Origin: Petrosia ficiformis
Lineage: Eukaryota > Porifera > Demospongiae > Haplosclerida > Petrosiidae
NCBI GenBank assembly: GCA_947044365.1
Contig: OX345636.1
Span: 27,393,466 to 27,457,465 of the forward strand
DNA length: 64,000 nt
Direction: 5' to 3'
Numbering within the stretch: the first letter of the stretch is position 1; every line of letters starts with the position of its first letter. The notes beneath the pieces are model-generated. The model was not told the DNA's origin and made no database searches. It saw only the letters and a program-made list of their open reading frames with translations. Below are positions 12,111 through 23,719 of the stretch, in pieces. Made by a program: the position numbers and the translations under genes.

Positions 12111-12451
12111 GCAAAAATGTATTAACACATGAAGGTGAAAATAAGTATATCAGGCAGAGATAGCTGATCAAAGGAAACAATATTACATACACACAAAATA
12201 CTCAATTAAGTCAAAGTTCAATCTATCACACTAACCACAAGCTGAATGAGCCAGCTATAATTATAATTATGCTGAAGAGGTGCTGCAAAGTATGTACATT
12301 AGTATTATGTATTTTAGCTCCAACCTCCAACCCCTGCCTGTAGTGTATAGTTTAATATCATAAGGGTAATTAATAGTTAATACAAACTCAATAACTTGTT
12401 GTTAGATGGTATTGTAGTACCACCGCATTACTAAGATCATATAACATTGTT
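12111..12451. other. Noncoding stretch with the dispersed TGTATAGTTTAATATCA repeat
   Basis: 12340-12451 matches 16090-16285 and, more loosely, 8510-8640 and 41770-41910. In minus-strand terms this sequence follows the transposase N-terminal exon like an intron. Confidence 0.45.
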
Positions 12452-12680
12452 TACCTCATTCTCTTCTAAAGAGATTTCTAAATCATCTTCTTCTGTACTC
12501 GATGTTTCAAGAACAGGTACTTCCTACATACATGTATGATAAAAGTAAATACATTATACAACTGTTATCATATATATATATAATATAAGCTTGCAAAACA
12601 AATTTCCTTATCTCATAATAGGAATAAATACTGTTGCAAAAAAAATGCATTCTGATAAAACTTTTAATAATAATAATTGA
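12452..12680 (-). pseudogene. Fragment of zinc-ribbon DDE transposase gene: N-terminal exon and upstream intron
   Basis: Nearly identical to 19229-19440 of the longer copy. The exon part runs from an acceptor after position 12526 (GTAG|GAAGTACCTG) and encodes an acidic leader beginning [16 protein letters not shown]. It ends at GAATGAG|GTAAAC, a plausible donor. In the longer copy the reading frame simply continues through this point. Relative to the next fragment (12836-13028) the order is the reverse of the intact arrangement. Confidence 0.75.
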
Positions 12681-12835
12681 GATTGCGTAATTACTGCGCA
12701 ATTCCGTGGTAACTGCGCAGTAATTACTCCGTACTTGAAATACTACGCAGAGTAATTTTGACAGTACTTCTGCACAATTATCGTACTGTACGCTGACGTT
12801 TTTATGACTTATACTGTATCTGCACTGAAGTCGAC

Positions 12836-13028
12836 AGTATCAAGCCCGAGTGATAGTTTCAATACTTTACAGTATGTAGCATAGAGACACCCTGATATGA
12901 TAAATGCTACCTGAATGGATGCCCCTACTTCAGTAGTATTTAGTGATTTGCTCTTTAAAGAGCCTTCGAAAAACACTTTTGAAATACCACAGCCATTACA
13001 AACATAACTAACATTCACTGTACCTCCT
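12836..13028 (-). pseudogene. Fragment of zinc-ribbon DDE transposase gene: cysteine-rich segment
   Basis: About 193 bp almost identical to 18847-19040. It encodes [20 protein letters not shown] and the following segment to LSLGLDTV. Both ends stop abruptly in unrelated sequence. It lies on the wrong side of the N-terminal fragment, so this locus is rearranged or the segments were copied separately. Confidence 0.8.
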
Positions 13029-13155
13029 TTATCCATTTGTCTTCATCTTTTTTCAATTTACAACTTGACTGTGCATGCTCAGACTGATGCAATCTATTAT
13101 GAATATCATTATAGGTCTTGTATCAGCCCTGTGGTTTCATATCCACCTGTGGTTG

Positions 13156-13189
<34 letters not shown>

Positions 13190-13653
13190 TATACATGTAT
13201 ATATACACCTATACATGTTATCAGAGGGGAAGTGATTACAAACTGCAAAATCACAGATGTGAGATAGTATACCTCATTCATAGGTGGTTGATTTTATAAT
13301 GATGCAAATATACATCTGGTGCAATTGCTAAGGAGTTGCTATAGTTACATCAAAGATATCACAGTTAGTGGCATGTAGAACAAAAAGAGAAAGCCATGTG
13401 GATTGAGTGCAAAGTTCTAATGTCTTTTTCAGTATTAGCTTGTAGAGAAAGAAAAACTGTAACAAATCATTTGGATTTTGCACTAACTAGAAAGGTTGCA
13501 CAAAAAGCTTATTGTTTCACCACTGCTCTCTGTTAACTAAGTACTCAGCAAGGACTTGGTGTTAAGAGGACAGTCCCTGTGGGTGGACCGGCTGTGAGAT
13601 GTTGATCCATACTTGCACAATATACATGTGTAATTATTTGTGTGACGCCACCT
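13029..13653. other. Spacer between transposase fragments
   Basis: Contains (TA)n at 13158-13192. No coding stretch was recognised. Confidence 0.4.
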
Positions 13654-14139
13654 TTACTCTTCATCCGTATCTTTGGTCTCGCCATACGTGTCACCTCCGT
13701 GTTTCTTTGACCACTCACGACGCTCTGTCGCATCTCTTGCTCGTAACTTCAACAGCTGGATTCTCCTTTTCATAACCTTCTCTTGTTTTGCTCTGCCCAA
13801 TTGCTGTCTCCTTTTTATGTTAGATGTCGTCACAGCCTCTTGGATACCTTCATACACTGGAAGATTCAGACGTTTGTATAAGTCAGGTATCCAGTGATAA
13901 TTTGGACCTCGTTTCTCGTACATGTAAGTCATGTTTGACTGCAACAGGGCTAGATTAGTGGAAACCTCATAGTGAAGCCTCTCCAGGCTGATGTCCTTTG
14001 ATGAGAACCTGATGAATACATTGTGCGAGGCTTCTAACCAATTGGAGTGGCCTCTTTTCAACACAGGATGAATGAGGCTGTCAGCCATTGAGGCTCTATA
14101 GTCACACTCAATTTCATAAAAGTTATTATGTGCTCTCAT
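13654..14139 (-). pseudogene. C-terminal exon of the zinc-ribbon DDE (Mutator-like) transposase family
   Basis: 161 codons open to a stop. The segment YEIECDYRASMADSLIHPVL, then GHSNWLEASHNVFIRF, then a basic, coiled-coil-like tail (KRRIQLLKLRARDATERREW) matches, as I recall the family, the C-terminal part of animal proteins labelled Mutator-like transposase. The 5' end has an AG just before the frame (ATCATGAG), so it is probably an internal or last exon. It could be the distal exon of the gene whose main exon is at 18250-19312 on the same strand, but the expected middle cysteine-rich exon was not found. Confidence 0.7.
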
Positions 14140-14897
14140 GATAAAAGCATCAGTAATACAACAACAGTACAGTGTATGATGAAATCTGGCTCATTTAGAT
14201 CATGTACAAACTAATATCAGTACACTGGTTCCCATAAAACACATAACATTACTACATATCTATTAGTATATTATTAATAACTACAAGTGCATCTATTAGT
14301 ACACCTATTTACTTATTTCTGTTCTAATCCCGCCATTTTTTTATGTTTAAAATTTTATAATTAATGGGCGTGGAAAGTTATATCTATTATTAAACTTAAA
14401 ATGAATATAACCCTATTAATTGAAAGTACGTTTTTATCTGTAAAAAGTGTAAATTTCCATACAGTTTTAAAAGAATGAATTTGTCACAAATAATCACAAA
14501 AAATCTTGTTGTATGCAGTATCCTACCCATTGTTTTTTTTTTGCAAGTTTCAAGGTGTCCGGGGACATTTCCACCTTTCTGTAATTACATTGTGGGTCAG
14601 AACACAAGGATAGACCTAGTCTTGGTGGCCATATGATAATTACATTCTAGCTATGGCTGAGCATTTTGTTGTTTGTCTCAAAGACTTCAGTACAAAGGAG
14701 ACTTAACAGTGAGGCTAGTAATGTATTATATAAAGTTTTCATGAATTGGAAAGTAAGTAAATTTCTCCAGCAGTATTTATACTACTGCCAGTATAGGCAG
14801 TCTGATGAATATATCCCTGCCACAAAGTAACTCCTTAACTGCAAAGGTTTCAACAGACTGTATCCAGTTCTCAGAAGAATAGCAGTTTTCCCTTTTT
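14140..14897. other. Noncoding stretch
   Basis: No repeat boundary or exon could be supported. An eight-T run starts near 14535. Confidence 0.35.
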
Positions 14898-15050
14898 TTT
14901 CTAATCTAAATCTACAAGACATCTTGTGACTTTGATATTTCACGTTGTTGCAATCTCATTGGTTCTGCTGACATTCCGACAACAACGTGAAATATCATAT
15001 TCACAATATCAAAGTCACAAGATGTCTTGTAGATTTAGATTAGAAAAAAA
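14898..15050. mobile_element. Foldback element (about 150 bp)
   Basis: The left arm begins TTCTAATCTAAATCTACAAG and continues to a TTTGATAT block. The right arm is its complement, interrupted by a short TATCATATTCACAA insertion. An inner pair TTCACGTTGTTG / CAACAACGTGAA extends the stem. No target duplication was identified. Confidence 0.8.
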
Positions 15051-15541
15051 CCTGTTCAGAGTCACCAGACTTTCCCCGCTTCGTGTTTCCACCTTCATTA
15101 ATTTGGAAGGTCTGCCCATGCAAGACTAGGTTAAACCTACATGTACATGTCTATTCAGTGTTGCTGCTAAGAAATTACATGTGTGGGTCATATTTTTTTG
15201 TTTTTCTATGTCTGACCCAGTTGACAAGATTATGTTGCGCCACACAATACCTGGAAAGCATCAAAACAATATTATATACCTACTAACAATTACATAAATA
15301 TATATATACATGCCAACAATAACATAAATATATATATACATTTTATAAACTTATTAAAGACTGTCACTTTCACTTCCTGACTCTGAGTGAGACTCTAAAG
15401 CAACGAAGCAACTCGATTTTAGCTGCTTTGGATCACGGGAACAGGTAAGGACAGTATAACACATAGCCATTGCAAAAGAGGCAGACGTTTTCTAAATAAC
15501 GCCTAATCTAAAGTTAATTAATTTTCTGAAAATTAATAACA
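15051..15541. other. Noncoding stretch, locally G+C-richer
   Basis: 15365-15450 is G+C-richer and ends in GGGAACAG|GTAAGG, a good donor on the plus strand. It could be a 5' noncoding exon. Nothing else supports this. Confidence 0.3.
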
Positions 15542-15697
15542 ATGGCGCATCAGAGCACTGATCACTGCATCTGGAATTGCCTAGAGAGCGTCAGAGGCGC
15601 GCCATACGAGCTTAGCAACAACACTGTGTCTATTACACAACATGTTTGGGCTCATAGCAAAAATAGTTCACCTCTGCTCATGCATAGTGTGAACTAA
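15542..15697 (+). CDS. Small ORF of 51 codons, unidentified
   Basis: Begins MAHQSTDHCIWNCLES and ends LLMHSVN. It lies in a G+C-richer, CpG-containing island (15540-15630) that stands out from its surroundings and follows the donor-like site at 15446. No family is recognised and no ribosomal context decides the start. It may be part of a promoter region rather than a gene. Confidence 0.2.
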   Translation: MAHQSTDHCIWNCLESVRGAPYELSNNTVSITQHVWAHSKNSSPLLMHSVN

Positions 15698-15954
15698 TAC
15701 TTCATCACTTATGATAACATGTACATGTATATGAGAGAAACCTATCATTGTTGTTGAACTTTCAAATGATCGGACTGAAATTACATTCGAGCAATTCGTG
15801 AACAAATAAAATCCTCATTACAACTGGATGTTTTTTATACCTCTTTAATAGAGTTCAAGACCCCACTAGTAATTTGTACCAGGGCCCCCACCATTCTGTG
15901 AACAGCCCTGATCACATGACAATCCCATGACACAATAACATTTCACATACCTAT

Positions 15955-16018
15955 TGGATCCTCAGCCACATAAGACTATTGATTATCAGGATTGTTTTGA
16001 AGATGAGGAAGTACTTCA
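15955..16018 (-). pseudogene. Exon-like segment with an in-frame TAG (third, shorter copy)
   Basis: Acceptor TCCTCCTACAG, then SEVLPHLQNNPDNQ, TAG, SYVAEDPI, then a donor-like GTATGTG. It matches the first two thirds of the exons at 11033-11137 and 41333-41434. The stop sits at the same codon. Confidence 0.4.
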
Positions 16019-16025
16019 CTCTGTA

Positions 16026-17879
16026 GGAGGAGAAAAATGTTTTTGTCTTGTTCACATTCAGAATTAAAATGTAACAACTTTATATGTACTATAGTGTATA
16101 GTTTAATATCACAAGGTTTGAAGGTTAATACATGACTGTAACTCAATAATGTATACCTGTAGTGTATAGTTTAATATCATAAGGGTAATTAATAGTTAAT
16201 ACAAACTCAATAACTTATTGTTAGATGGTATTGTAGTACCACCACAAGTATAATTATGTATTAAGCATTACTAAGGTCATATAACATATTTTACAGTCTA
16301 ATTTAGGTCTTAGGAGTTTGTTTATTCAGAGTAAGTGTTTATTATTAATGCAGCTGTAAAAGGTTATTTGTATTTTTGTGTGTACATGTATATAGTATAT
16401 GTGTGTGTGTGTGTGTTGTGCAATGATTAAAAAAAACCCACAGGGGTGGGGGGAATGGGATTACCACCCTTGTGCATGATCCCATTCAACCTTGTTATTA
16501 TGTATCCCATGTGTGTATTATACAATCTCAGCTTAACCTACACATGTACATGTATGTCTAGACAGTGCTCAGTGTGTATTACACAATCTCAGCTATCCTG
16601 CCTAACCCTTAAGCCTAGTGCTGACTTGACAATGTATGTGTAATTAATGTGTGTGTGTGTGATAAAAGTTACAATTGTTATTGTTAACCATTGTTTCTCT
16701 TTGATATCAAGTTTAGTATGCTTCTTGTACAAAATGACTAAATAATGAGCTAAGCATTTGATTTTGAACCATAAATCTGATATTCCCTGAGCCAATCACA
16801 TATACACAATGTATAATGAGTATTAACTTTAGTGTTGTTTTGGTTGGGATATTATATTTTAGTTTTAGTTTAGTTTTAGTTTTAAAATGTGAAAGTAGTT
16901 TTAGTTAGTTTTAGTTTTGATATAACAAACAAAAGTAGTATGGTGAAAGATAAACAACCTATTTTTTTCTCAGCAATATTTCCCGTTCTAAATTACTGTC
17001 AGTTAGCTTGTTGGGCTTTCCTGTTGTCGATTCTCTACCAGTTGAAAAAATCCTTTCAACTGGAGCAGCAGAAGCAGGAGTTATGAAGACTAATTCAAAC
17101 CAAACACATGTAACTACAAATATTTTTTGGGCTTGCCGTGCCTACGCGTGGGCAAATCTTTAGCACTTTGGTTGTCATTCTGTCATTCTGTCCCAACTTT
17201 TTTAATTTAAGCGTCGATTTAAAGACTTGATAGAGTAGAGAAAGAAGTTTCTCAAAATCGTATTGAAAAAAAAATTGCCACAGACATTGTTTTAGCAAGT
17301 TATTCATTCATTCCTTCCCAACTTTTTTTACTTTGAACAGTTATAACTTCAAACGCATACCTCCCACAGCCGCCAAACTTTCAGATCTGTTCAAAAACAT
17401 GGTCTTCTATTGCTCTGTTGTTTTTATAACGAAGTAAACTGTATGAAAAGTTACTTAGAATGGAAAATGCTAAAATCACTACACATCCTAGCCAGATGCT
17501 TGTTGGAAGAGTATATTATGTAATTTGACTCTAAGTAATATAGTTATTATACTAGTTCAAAGCAGTATAGCTGATGGAGAATCATTCTTAGTCATCTTCC
17601 ATGTGTTTTTATATTTATAATCTTAGCCAGTCTAGCCACAAAAACACTTTCTCAACCAACTTTCAACTTTATATAAACGACAAATTCAAATTTAAGCTTG
17701 TTACTTTCTCTCTTGCATCTCATTTATTTAATTGTCGCAATTGCAACCTATCCTTAAGCTACAGTGGCGAAGCCACACACCAAAGGTGCTTTATAGTTTT
17801 AGTTTTAGTTCATGCAGGAAAAAATAATTATAGTTTGGTTTTAGTTTTAGTAAAAGTGGAGTGTTATATTTTGAGATGT

Positions 17880-17910
<31 letters not shown>

Positions 17911-17943
17911 CACCTGAGGCAATGGAAAAATGAAAATGATAGT
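16026..17943. other. Noncoding stretch with TTTTAG-type repeats
   Basis: 16090-16285 is a copy of the dispersed TGTATAGTTTAATATCA repeat. (GT)n lies at 16400-16417. Direct GTTTTAGTTTTAGT runs occur at 16856-16920 and again at 17790-17870, so the interval may be one element bounded by them. (GAAA)n is at 17881-17910. No gene was recognised. Confidence 0.4.
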
Positions 17944-18027
17944 TGCCTCAGGTGGGATTCGAACCCATGACACTCTGTACTCAAACATCTCATATGCCAG
18001 TATGAACAGGCTAACTTAATACCAGGC
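17944..18027 (-). tRNA. tRNA-like sequence, probably a tRNA-derived pseudogene
   Basis: Read on the minus strand the 84-nt segment has a perfect internal B-box (GGTTCGAATCC, 17955-17965) in a T-arm-like hairpin. It ends CTGAGGCA, and the last four stem bases (AGGC) can pair with GCCT at the 5' end. The length fits a class II tRNA (Leu/Ser). The acceptor stem pairs only partly and no good A-box is visible, so function is doubtful. It sits beside the (TA)n run that fills the transposase intron. Confidence 0.35.
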
Positions 18028-18029
<2 letters not shown>

Positions 18030-18121
<92 letters not shown>

Positions 18122-18249
18122 ATATATACGTACATGTATATACATGTATATAATTATATATATATACGTACATGTACATGTATATATATATATATACGTA
18201 CATGTATATACATGTATATATATATATATATATATACATGTATATATAC
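18030..18249. repeat. (TA)n microsatellite and derived TACATGTATA tract
   Basis: Uninterrupted TA from about 18030 to 18114, then mixed TATA/TACATG repeats to 18249. It begins right at the splice donor of the transposase exon, so it lies in an intron. Tyrosine/isoleucine-rich frames here are artefacts. Confidence 0.9.
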
Positions 18250-19312
18250 CTTGGCTGTGGCGCTTAGGACAGCGGCAGCGTACTCCACTACTTATTAGAG
18301 GGAACCTGTCTTTGTGCTTTCTAATTAAATCTATTGAAGGTTCCTTCATCTTGGAGTAATTTTCGAGAGCTTTTAAGTGATTTTTGCCTGCATGGCCACC
18401 ACAGATCATAATTTTGCATTCAGGAAAGCATTCTGCTACTGGTTTTGCAGAAGATGAATCTGAATCTTGCCAATGGACAGCAAGTTTCATCCCTTCCTCT
18501 CTAGCTTGATGCATAACCTCCCGCGCTGCAAATCCTTCCATGGATTTAGATGTTCCTTTATATAGCTCTCCTTCTACTATGTTGTCCCTACCACGTTGAC
18601 ACAAGTGTTTGTAATACAGGAGCGCTCCATTATAGTAGTTGCACACACTGAATGTGCCATTTTTAGAGTGGTAGCCACGTGTCATCCATGCTGCATCTGC
18701 ACTCGTTACTGCCTGCTTCCACGAGCCAAGAGTGTGTTCATCAATTGTCTTCATCTCTTCTTTAGCTTCCTCACACATCTCGTCAACCATCTGCTTGACT
18801 ACAGGGTACATTCTTTCGATGGTTGAATAAAAAGTACTGAAACAGACAGTATCAAGCCCGAGTGATAGTTTCAATACTTTACAGTATGTAGCATAGAGAC
18901 ACCCTGATATGATAAATGCTACCTGAATGGATGCCCCTACTTCAGTAGTATTTAGTGATTTGTTCTTTAAAGAGCCTTCAAAAAATACTTTTGAAATACC
19001 GCAGCCATTACAAACATAACTAATATTCACTGTACCTCCTAACCCCTTACTTTGTAACGACACAGGAACTTGTATGCCATTGCAACCAGGCGTTACACAA
19101 CAACGAACGCTGTTGATTGCTTCAACAAACACATTCCATTGTTTAAGGCTCACTACAAAAATCTTTTCCGGTATTACTATGGGGTTTAGTTTTTCCGAAG
19201 ATCTTTCAGGAGTGGGAACGTACAGTAGTGAATCATTGTTTACCTCATTCACTTCTAAAGAAATGTCCAAATCATCTTCTTCTGTACTTGATTCTTCAAG
19301 AACAGGTACTTC
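18250..19312 (-). CDS. Zinc-ribbon DDE transposase (Mutator-like family), main exon
   Basis: One open exon of 1063 nt between an acceptor (CATATGTAG|GAAGTACC) and a donor (CCAAG|GTATATAT). Counting from the TTG codon at 19270: an acidic leader; a cysteine-rich segment (CCVTPGC at 57-63, CNGC at 87-90); a hydrophobic helix; then three catalytic-looking blocks, [11 protein letters not shown] (about 192-202), [10 protein letters not shown] (265-274) and CGGHAGKNH (290-298). The order D, D, H/E fits an RNase H-like DDE domain, and these blocks recall animal proteins labelled Mutator-like transposase; exact superfamily (MULE or Kolobok) is uncertain. The exon itself has no frameshift. The C-terminal part is missing here; a candidate exon is at 13654-14139. 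Confidence 0.75.
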
Positions 19313-19469
19313 CTACATATGATAAAAGTAAATACTGTTATCAGATATATATAATAAAGTTTGCAAAACAAATTTCCTTATCTCGTAATGGGAAGAAATA
19401 GTATTGCAAACAAAACATACATTCTGATATATCTGTTTCCTACAGATATATTTTCAACTACAAGTCTGA

Positions 19470-19781
19470 TGCACACCAATTCTACTAGATAACAATCCTA
19501 AGCATACATCCACATTTGCACAAAATTTATTTTATTGAACAGATGATCAACTGGTGGCGCTTCTCAACAGAAACCCTGACCTGAATCCTATAGAACAAGT
19601 ATGGGAATCAATGAAAACTTATCCTAAGAGACAAACTAATCAGGCAGTACTACATGTAATAAAAGGTGTTCAAAAGTTTGGGAAGATGATGATACCTGAA
19701 TTATGTACCCATTACATCAACCACGTACAAAACATGATGCCTGTTACAGTTACAGTTGAACTTTCGAATGTTATAAAATAG
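19470..19781 (+). pseudogene. Tc1/mariner transposase C-terminal fragment
   Basis: The frame from 19554 reads LLNRNPDLNPIEQVWESMK, then a helix and TPE-like IPELCTHYINHVQNMMP. This is the DDE_3 end of Tc1/mariner transposases (PDLNPIEnvW followed by the YInHlrk.iP tail). Just upstream, in another frame, DNNPKHTS matches the preceding strand, so a frameshift separates them. The N-terminal half and the first catalytic aspartate are absent. Confidence 0.8.
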
Positions 19782-20080
19782 ATTTTAATTTACTCAGTGT
19801 GAGAGAACACCATCCATTTTACTGAAAACTAACAGAACTTAATTAAAAGTCTGATTGGAGAATTTCAATGAAGAAAGTGGTGCATACACTCAAAAAGGAA
19901 TTCTGAGCTGATTTAATATCAAAAGTGGAGGGCATTCATGAAGAATCATCCAAGCTGTTGAACAGCAACCATTATTGTTAACTATTTTAGTGAATCTTAA
20001 TTATGTTGCTATGCATGGATTAATCTTGACTGTTCATGCATAGTATACCGTGTTTCATATCATGAAAACAGTCTCTATTA
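19782..20080. other. Noncoding stretch, repeat-derived
   Basis: 19857-19985 (ACTCAAAAAGGAATTCTGAG, then GAAGAATCATCCAA) recurs at 22385-22500 and 25410-25530. Confidence 0.5.
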
Positions 20081-20197
20081 TGGCATGGCTTCTCGGTGTG
20101 TATCAGCAATATCAGCCCTTCACCCCTCGATAGCAGCCCTTGGCCTATCTCGGGGTTCAGGTCTGATATTGCTGATACACACCTCGAAGCCATGTTA
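20081..20197. mobile_element. Foldback element
   Basis: CATGGCTTCTCGGTGTGTAT plus CAGCAATATCAG at the left is mirrored by CTGATATTGCTG and ATACACACCTCGAAGCCATG at the right. Stem about 35 bp, loop about 45 bp. Confidence 0.8.
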
Positions 20198-21593
20198 TAT
20201 ATATTACATATATATATATATATGTGTGTAATATAATATATATTTATATCTATATATATACATGTATAATATTGTATATAATATATATACGTAAAGTACT
20301 TAAAGTAACTGTGACGCCCACGATATGAAGTACAATTCACTTCCTACACATATAGACACTACTCTAGTGTGCACATCAGCAGCAGGTTTCTTTCAATTTG
20401 AAGCATGGAAACCATTTTCTTTCCTGACATAACATAGTAAGAATGCAATCTGATTGGATAAACTTTGCACAACTACTATAATTAGGCTAAGCAGACCAGA
20501 CCATTCCTCCTACAAAATTTTGTATGTAGGTGGAGCTATACATGTACTTCATATTCATTAATGAGAAACTTTGGGTTCTAAACCCCTCCCTCCTATGACC
20601 AAGGTGCTTAGCAGGCATGCCTGCATAGACACATAAGCCACAAGAGAGAGGGAGGGAGGGAGGGAGGGAACCCTTCCAAAAATTACATGTAGATGGATAA
20701 TAAGTTGTGATGTAGTCTTTATGTCTTGTAGTTTAGTAACAAAAACCACGTTCATCAAAAAACATTTTGTCATCAGTACTTTTCTACTTTACTAAAGGAC
20801 TACTAATTACCTTGCCACATTAAAGTGGGGGCAGTAGCAAAGCTTCGAAGTTTTTTTCCAGGTGAAGTTACACAAGGTGCACTTACACTGTATGTACTAA
20901 GTAGCATCTCAGCTGTGAGTTGCACTTATATATGTACTTGCGACTAGTGTAATTTGGTTAACATTTAATTTGGTTGTGGCAAACTAAATTTGTGTCCGAA
21001 TTACCATGCCTTATGTTATATACGTACACTGTACATACAAACATAACAAGTGTATATAGAGAAAAAAACATCCCTATATTTGCTTTGTGATGACTATGTA
21101 TTAAGCATTGCTGATGGCATTAGTGTCTCTACCTTCCTGTGTACTCGAAAGCTGGGGCCTGAAGAAGTAAGTGTAAGCCTAATTGCAGTCTAAATACACA
21201 GATGTCTGATGAACTGACTGAGGTACTCCTTCAAGGTTCTAAATGATGACCTGAAACTCAACAACTTATCATACTTACTTGTTAAAGATTCTTGCATAAT
21301 ATCTATACTGTTTCTCTGCTACATAAGCAGTTTTACATCCTTTCCTGGCTGGTTTGTAGCTCAAACGCGCGTTCTTTTATGCGCCACGCCCATTAATTGA
21401 CCGAGCCCCTGGGAATGACGCAACTTCCTTAACTACGTATACAACGCATAGTCGCGCAAGTGACACAAGAATATATATACATTAAACCCCGTGGAAAGCA
21501 ATTATAGGGATGGCCCTACGGGCCATAAAAACATACATATAATATGTACATGCAATGTTATATTATATATATATATATATACAGTATATATAT

Positions 21594-21968
21594 TAGGGCT
21601 GGGACGAAGGTTGCAAAACAACATTCAAAGCAAAAACAAACAAATATTCAAAGGGTTTGCAAGTATTTTTATCAAATTGCTCTTACCTTCATTGGCTATA
21701 CCATGCCTCCAAAACTGGATTATTGCTTTATAACAAGTACTAGTCTTGTTCCTGTCGCTGTTTCTACTTGGATTCAGCATCGCTGGACTGAGAAATGAGA
21801 CAGAAGCAGCCTACAACACAGGCTCAAATTTTCAGGAACACGCCCACATTCTTGACTAGATTACACAAGTGCACATATGCAAAATATTAAAGTGGGTGTG
21901 GCAGCAAAGCTTCGAATGTGCAGCAAACGAACGGAGGTTAGAACATTCAAACCTTTTACTCAACCCTA
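21594..21968. mobile_element. MITE (TAGGGCTGGGACGAAGG ends), copy 1
   Basis: The left end TAGGGCTGGGACGAAGGTT is mirrored imperfectly by AACCTTTTACTCAACCCTA at the right. A copy lies at 24542-24882 within duplication unit 2, and a diverged one at 59340-59960. The ends resemble hAT-type MITEs. Confidence 0.65.
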
Positions 21969-22048
21969 ATATATATATATATACATATACACAATGTATA
22001 ATACATACATTGGTTTTATAGGTACAATATTTAGTTACATGTATATAC

Positions 22049-22112
22049 CTTTTCTTTCTTTTGATGTCTAGCTTCATTTAAATGCTTGATCTGTTTTTTT
22101 GGTTCGTCCCAT
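22049..22112 (-). pseudogene. Small exon, decayed copy (unit 1)
   Basis: Minus-strand counterpart of 24970-25032. It opens MGRTKK, but a seven-base homopolymer (six in unit 2) shifts the frame into a stop after about 12 codons. Donor GTATAT is present. Confidence 0.5.
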
Positions 22113-22870
22113 TTTTCTTCAGAAAAAAGGTTAATCAATAATAATAATTATTATACCTATCGTGTGACAATGTGATGATTTTGTCACATGACATTGACGA
22201 CGAAATTTAAAACAACACCATTTTAATAAATGTTATGGAAAGGGTTGCTAAATAAATCTTTTTGTTTTCTTATTGCAGTAGTTTGAAGTACTATTTCGGG
22301 AAATCAATACTATGATTTTATTGCACTTTTTAAAAAGTCCGAGATAAAAGTGACAATTTTGATGAAGAAAATGTCCTTTTTGCTGTACATATACAGTATA
22401 TACTCAAAAAGGAGTTCTGAGCTGATTGAATATCAAAAGTGGAGGGAATTAGTGAAGAATCATCCAAAAAAGATGAAGCAATTGGATAGTGACCATAATT
22501 TATCATTACTGAATAAATATTTTTTCATTAATGCTTGCTGTTCTCACGTCACATTGATTCAGTGAACTTACAGTCAGTCCACCATATCTTTCCCCTGTCA
22601 TATAGCAGAGGGGTTGGGTCTGAGACTAGGAGCGGATTGTGTAATGCATGTAGGGGGTCTGAGGCATTTTATTATCAGTGATTATAGCAGCATAGCATTA
22701 CTATTATTACAGAACACAGGGCTTGGAAATTTCCACCCCCCCCCCCCATGAACAGCTTATTACCTACATAACATCAAACAAAAGAGCTACATTATACTAT
22801 ATGTCTATATAGCCCTCTGAGAGGCTCTGATTGTATAATGTTACGTTATATGTACTATATTTTACCTTTT

Positions 22871-23031
22871 TCCGCTTTGTAATACAAATAGTAATGTAGA
22901 GTCTTGAAAAAAAAAACATCTATAATCCTTATCACAAGGATACCGCATATTATAACTCTATAACTCCTCCCACAGTAATTCGTTCATTTAGAAATAAAGT
23001 GTAATAATTCGTCACCACTATTATCTGGTTT
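22871..23031 (-). pseudogene. Exon, decayed copy (unit 1)
   Basis: Counterpart of the clean exon at 25894-26031. The first half still reads IIVVTNYYTLFLNERITVGG. It then carries an indel and an A-rich insertion before the shared donor (AAAAAG|GTAAAA). Confidence 0.55.
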
Positions 23032-23080
23032 ATTCTACCGATAGACGTGCAAAATTTATGTAAATACCATTTTTATTACT

Positions 23081-23719
23081 TTTTTGTATCAACCATGGCT
23101 GTCTTTTAACAACTCAACTTTCCAGCAAAGCAATCAAGTTACAATCTACAATTTTATAAAATGTGAGAACTAGAGGTGACAAGATTCATATGAAACACCT
23201 GGCATTAACAGTCCTGCGAATATTTACATTCTACAAACATAACTGCCATAATGTCCTTGCATGCAGTAATTTGCTCAGTCATTGTCCTGACATGCACGGA
23301 TAATGGCAGATGGCCGCCTGTTATTTCTGACTCTGAATTATCATTTCTGTGTCACTTACTGCGTGCATATATATATATATATAATATAATCATATATTAT
23401 ATAAATATATACATGCGATATGTTACATCACACATGACACATAGACATACATGTTTATCCACTGATTTCGGAGTCTCTTTCGAGGTTACTTCCTGTAAGA
23501 ATAAAGTGACTTAGTATAAAATACATATATACAATGTAAGTAACGTATTTATGAGTATCACAGTAGGGATACATATACATGTAGATGGATAAAGAGATGT
23601 GATGTAGTCTTTAATTATTGTAGTTTAGTAAAATTTCGTCATCGGTAATTTTTTTAACTTTACTAAAGGCCTACTAATTACCATGCCACTGTGGGCAGGG
23701 TTCACTGCAGCCTGAAAGC
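23081..23719. other. Spacer between the tandem units
   Basis: Contains (TA)n and ATATAATATAATCATATATT near 23370-23410. A minus-strand open stretch at 23225-23340 includes GGHLPLSVHVRTMTEQITAC and may be an exon, but no acceptor is clear. 23560-23700 begins to match 20680-20820. Confidence 0.35.

Larger units (their letters stand above)
20300..23080. repeat. Tandem duplication, unit 1 (about 2.8 kb)
   Basis: Matches 23720-26090 in the same order: GATATGAAGTACAATT, TACTCTAGTGTGCA, GCAGACCAGACCATTCCTCC, ACCAAGGTGCTTAGCAGGCA, the TAGGGCTGG MITE, the minus-strand exons, and TTTCTAAATGAACG near the right end (minus strand). Unit 1 has an extra R1 copy (21060-21540) and more coding decay. Confidence 0.85.

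Noticed and set aside
18030..18359. Frames rich in YIYI
   Set aside because: TA repeat in an intron.
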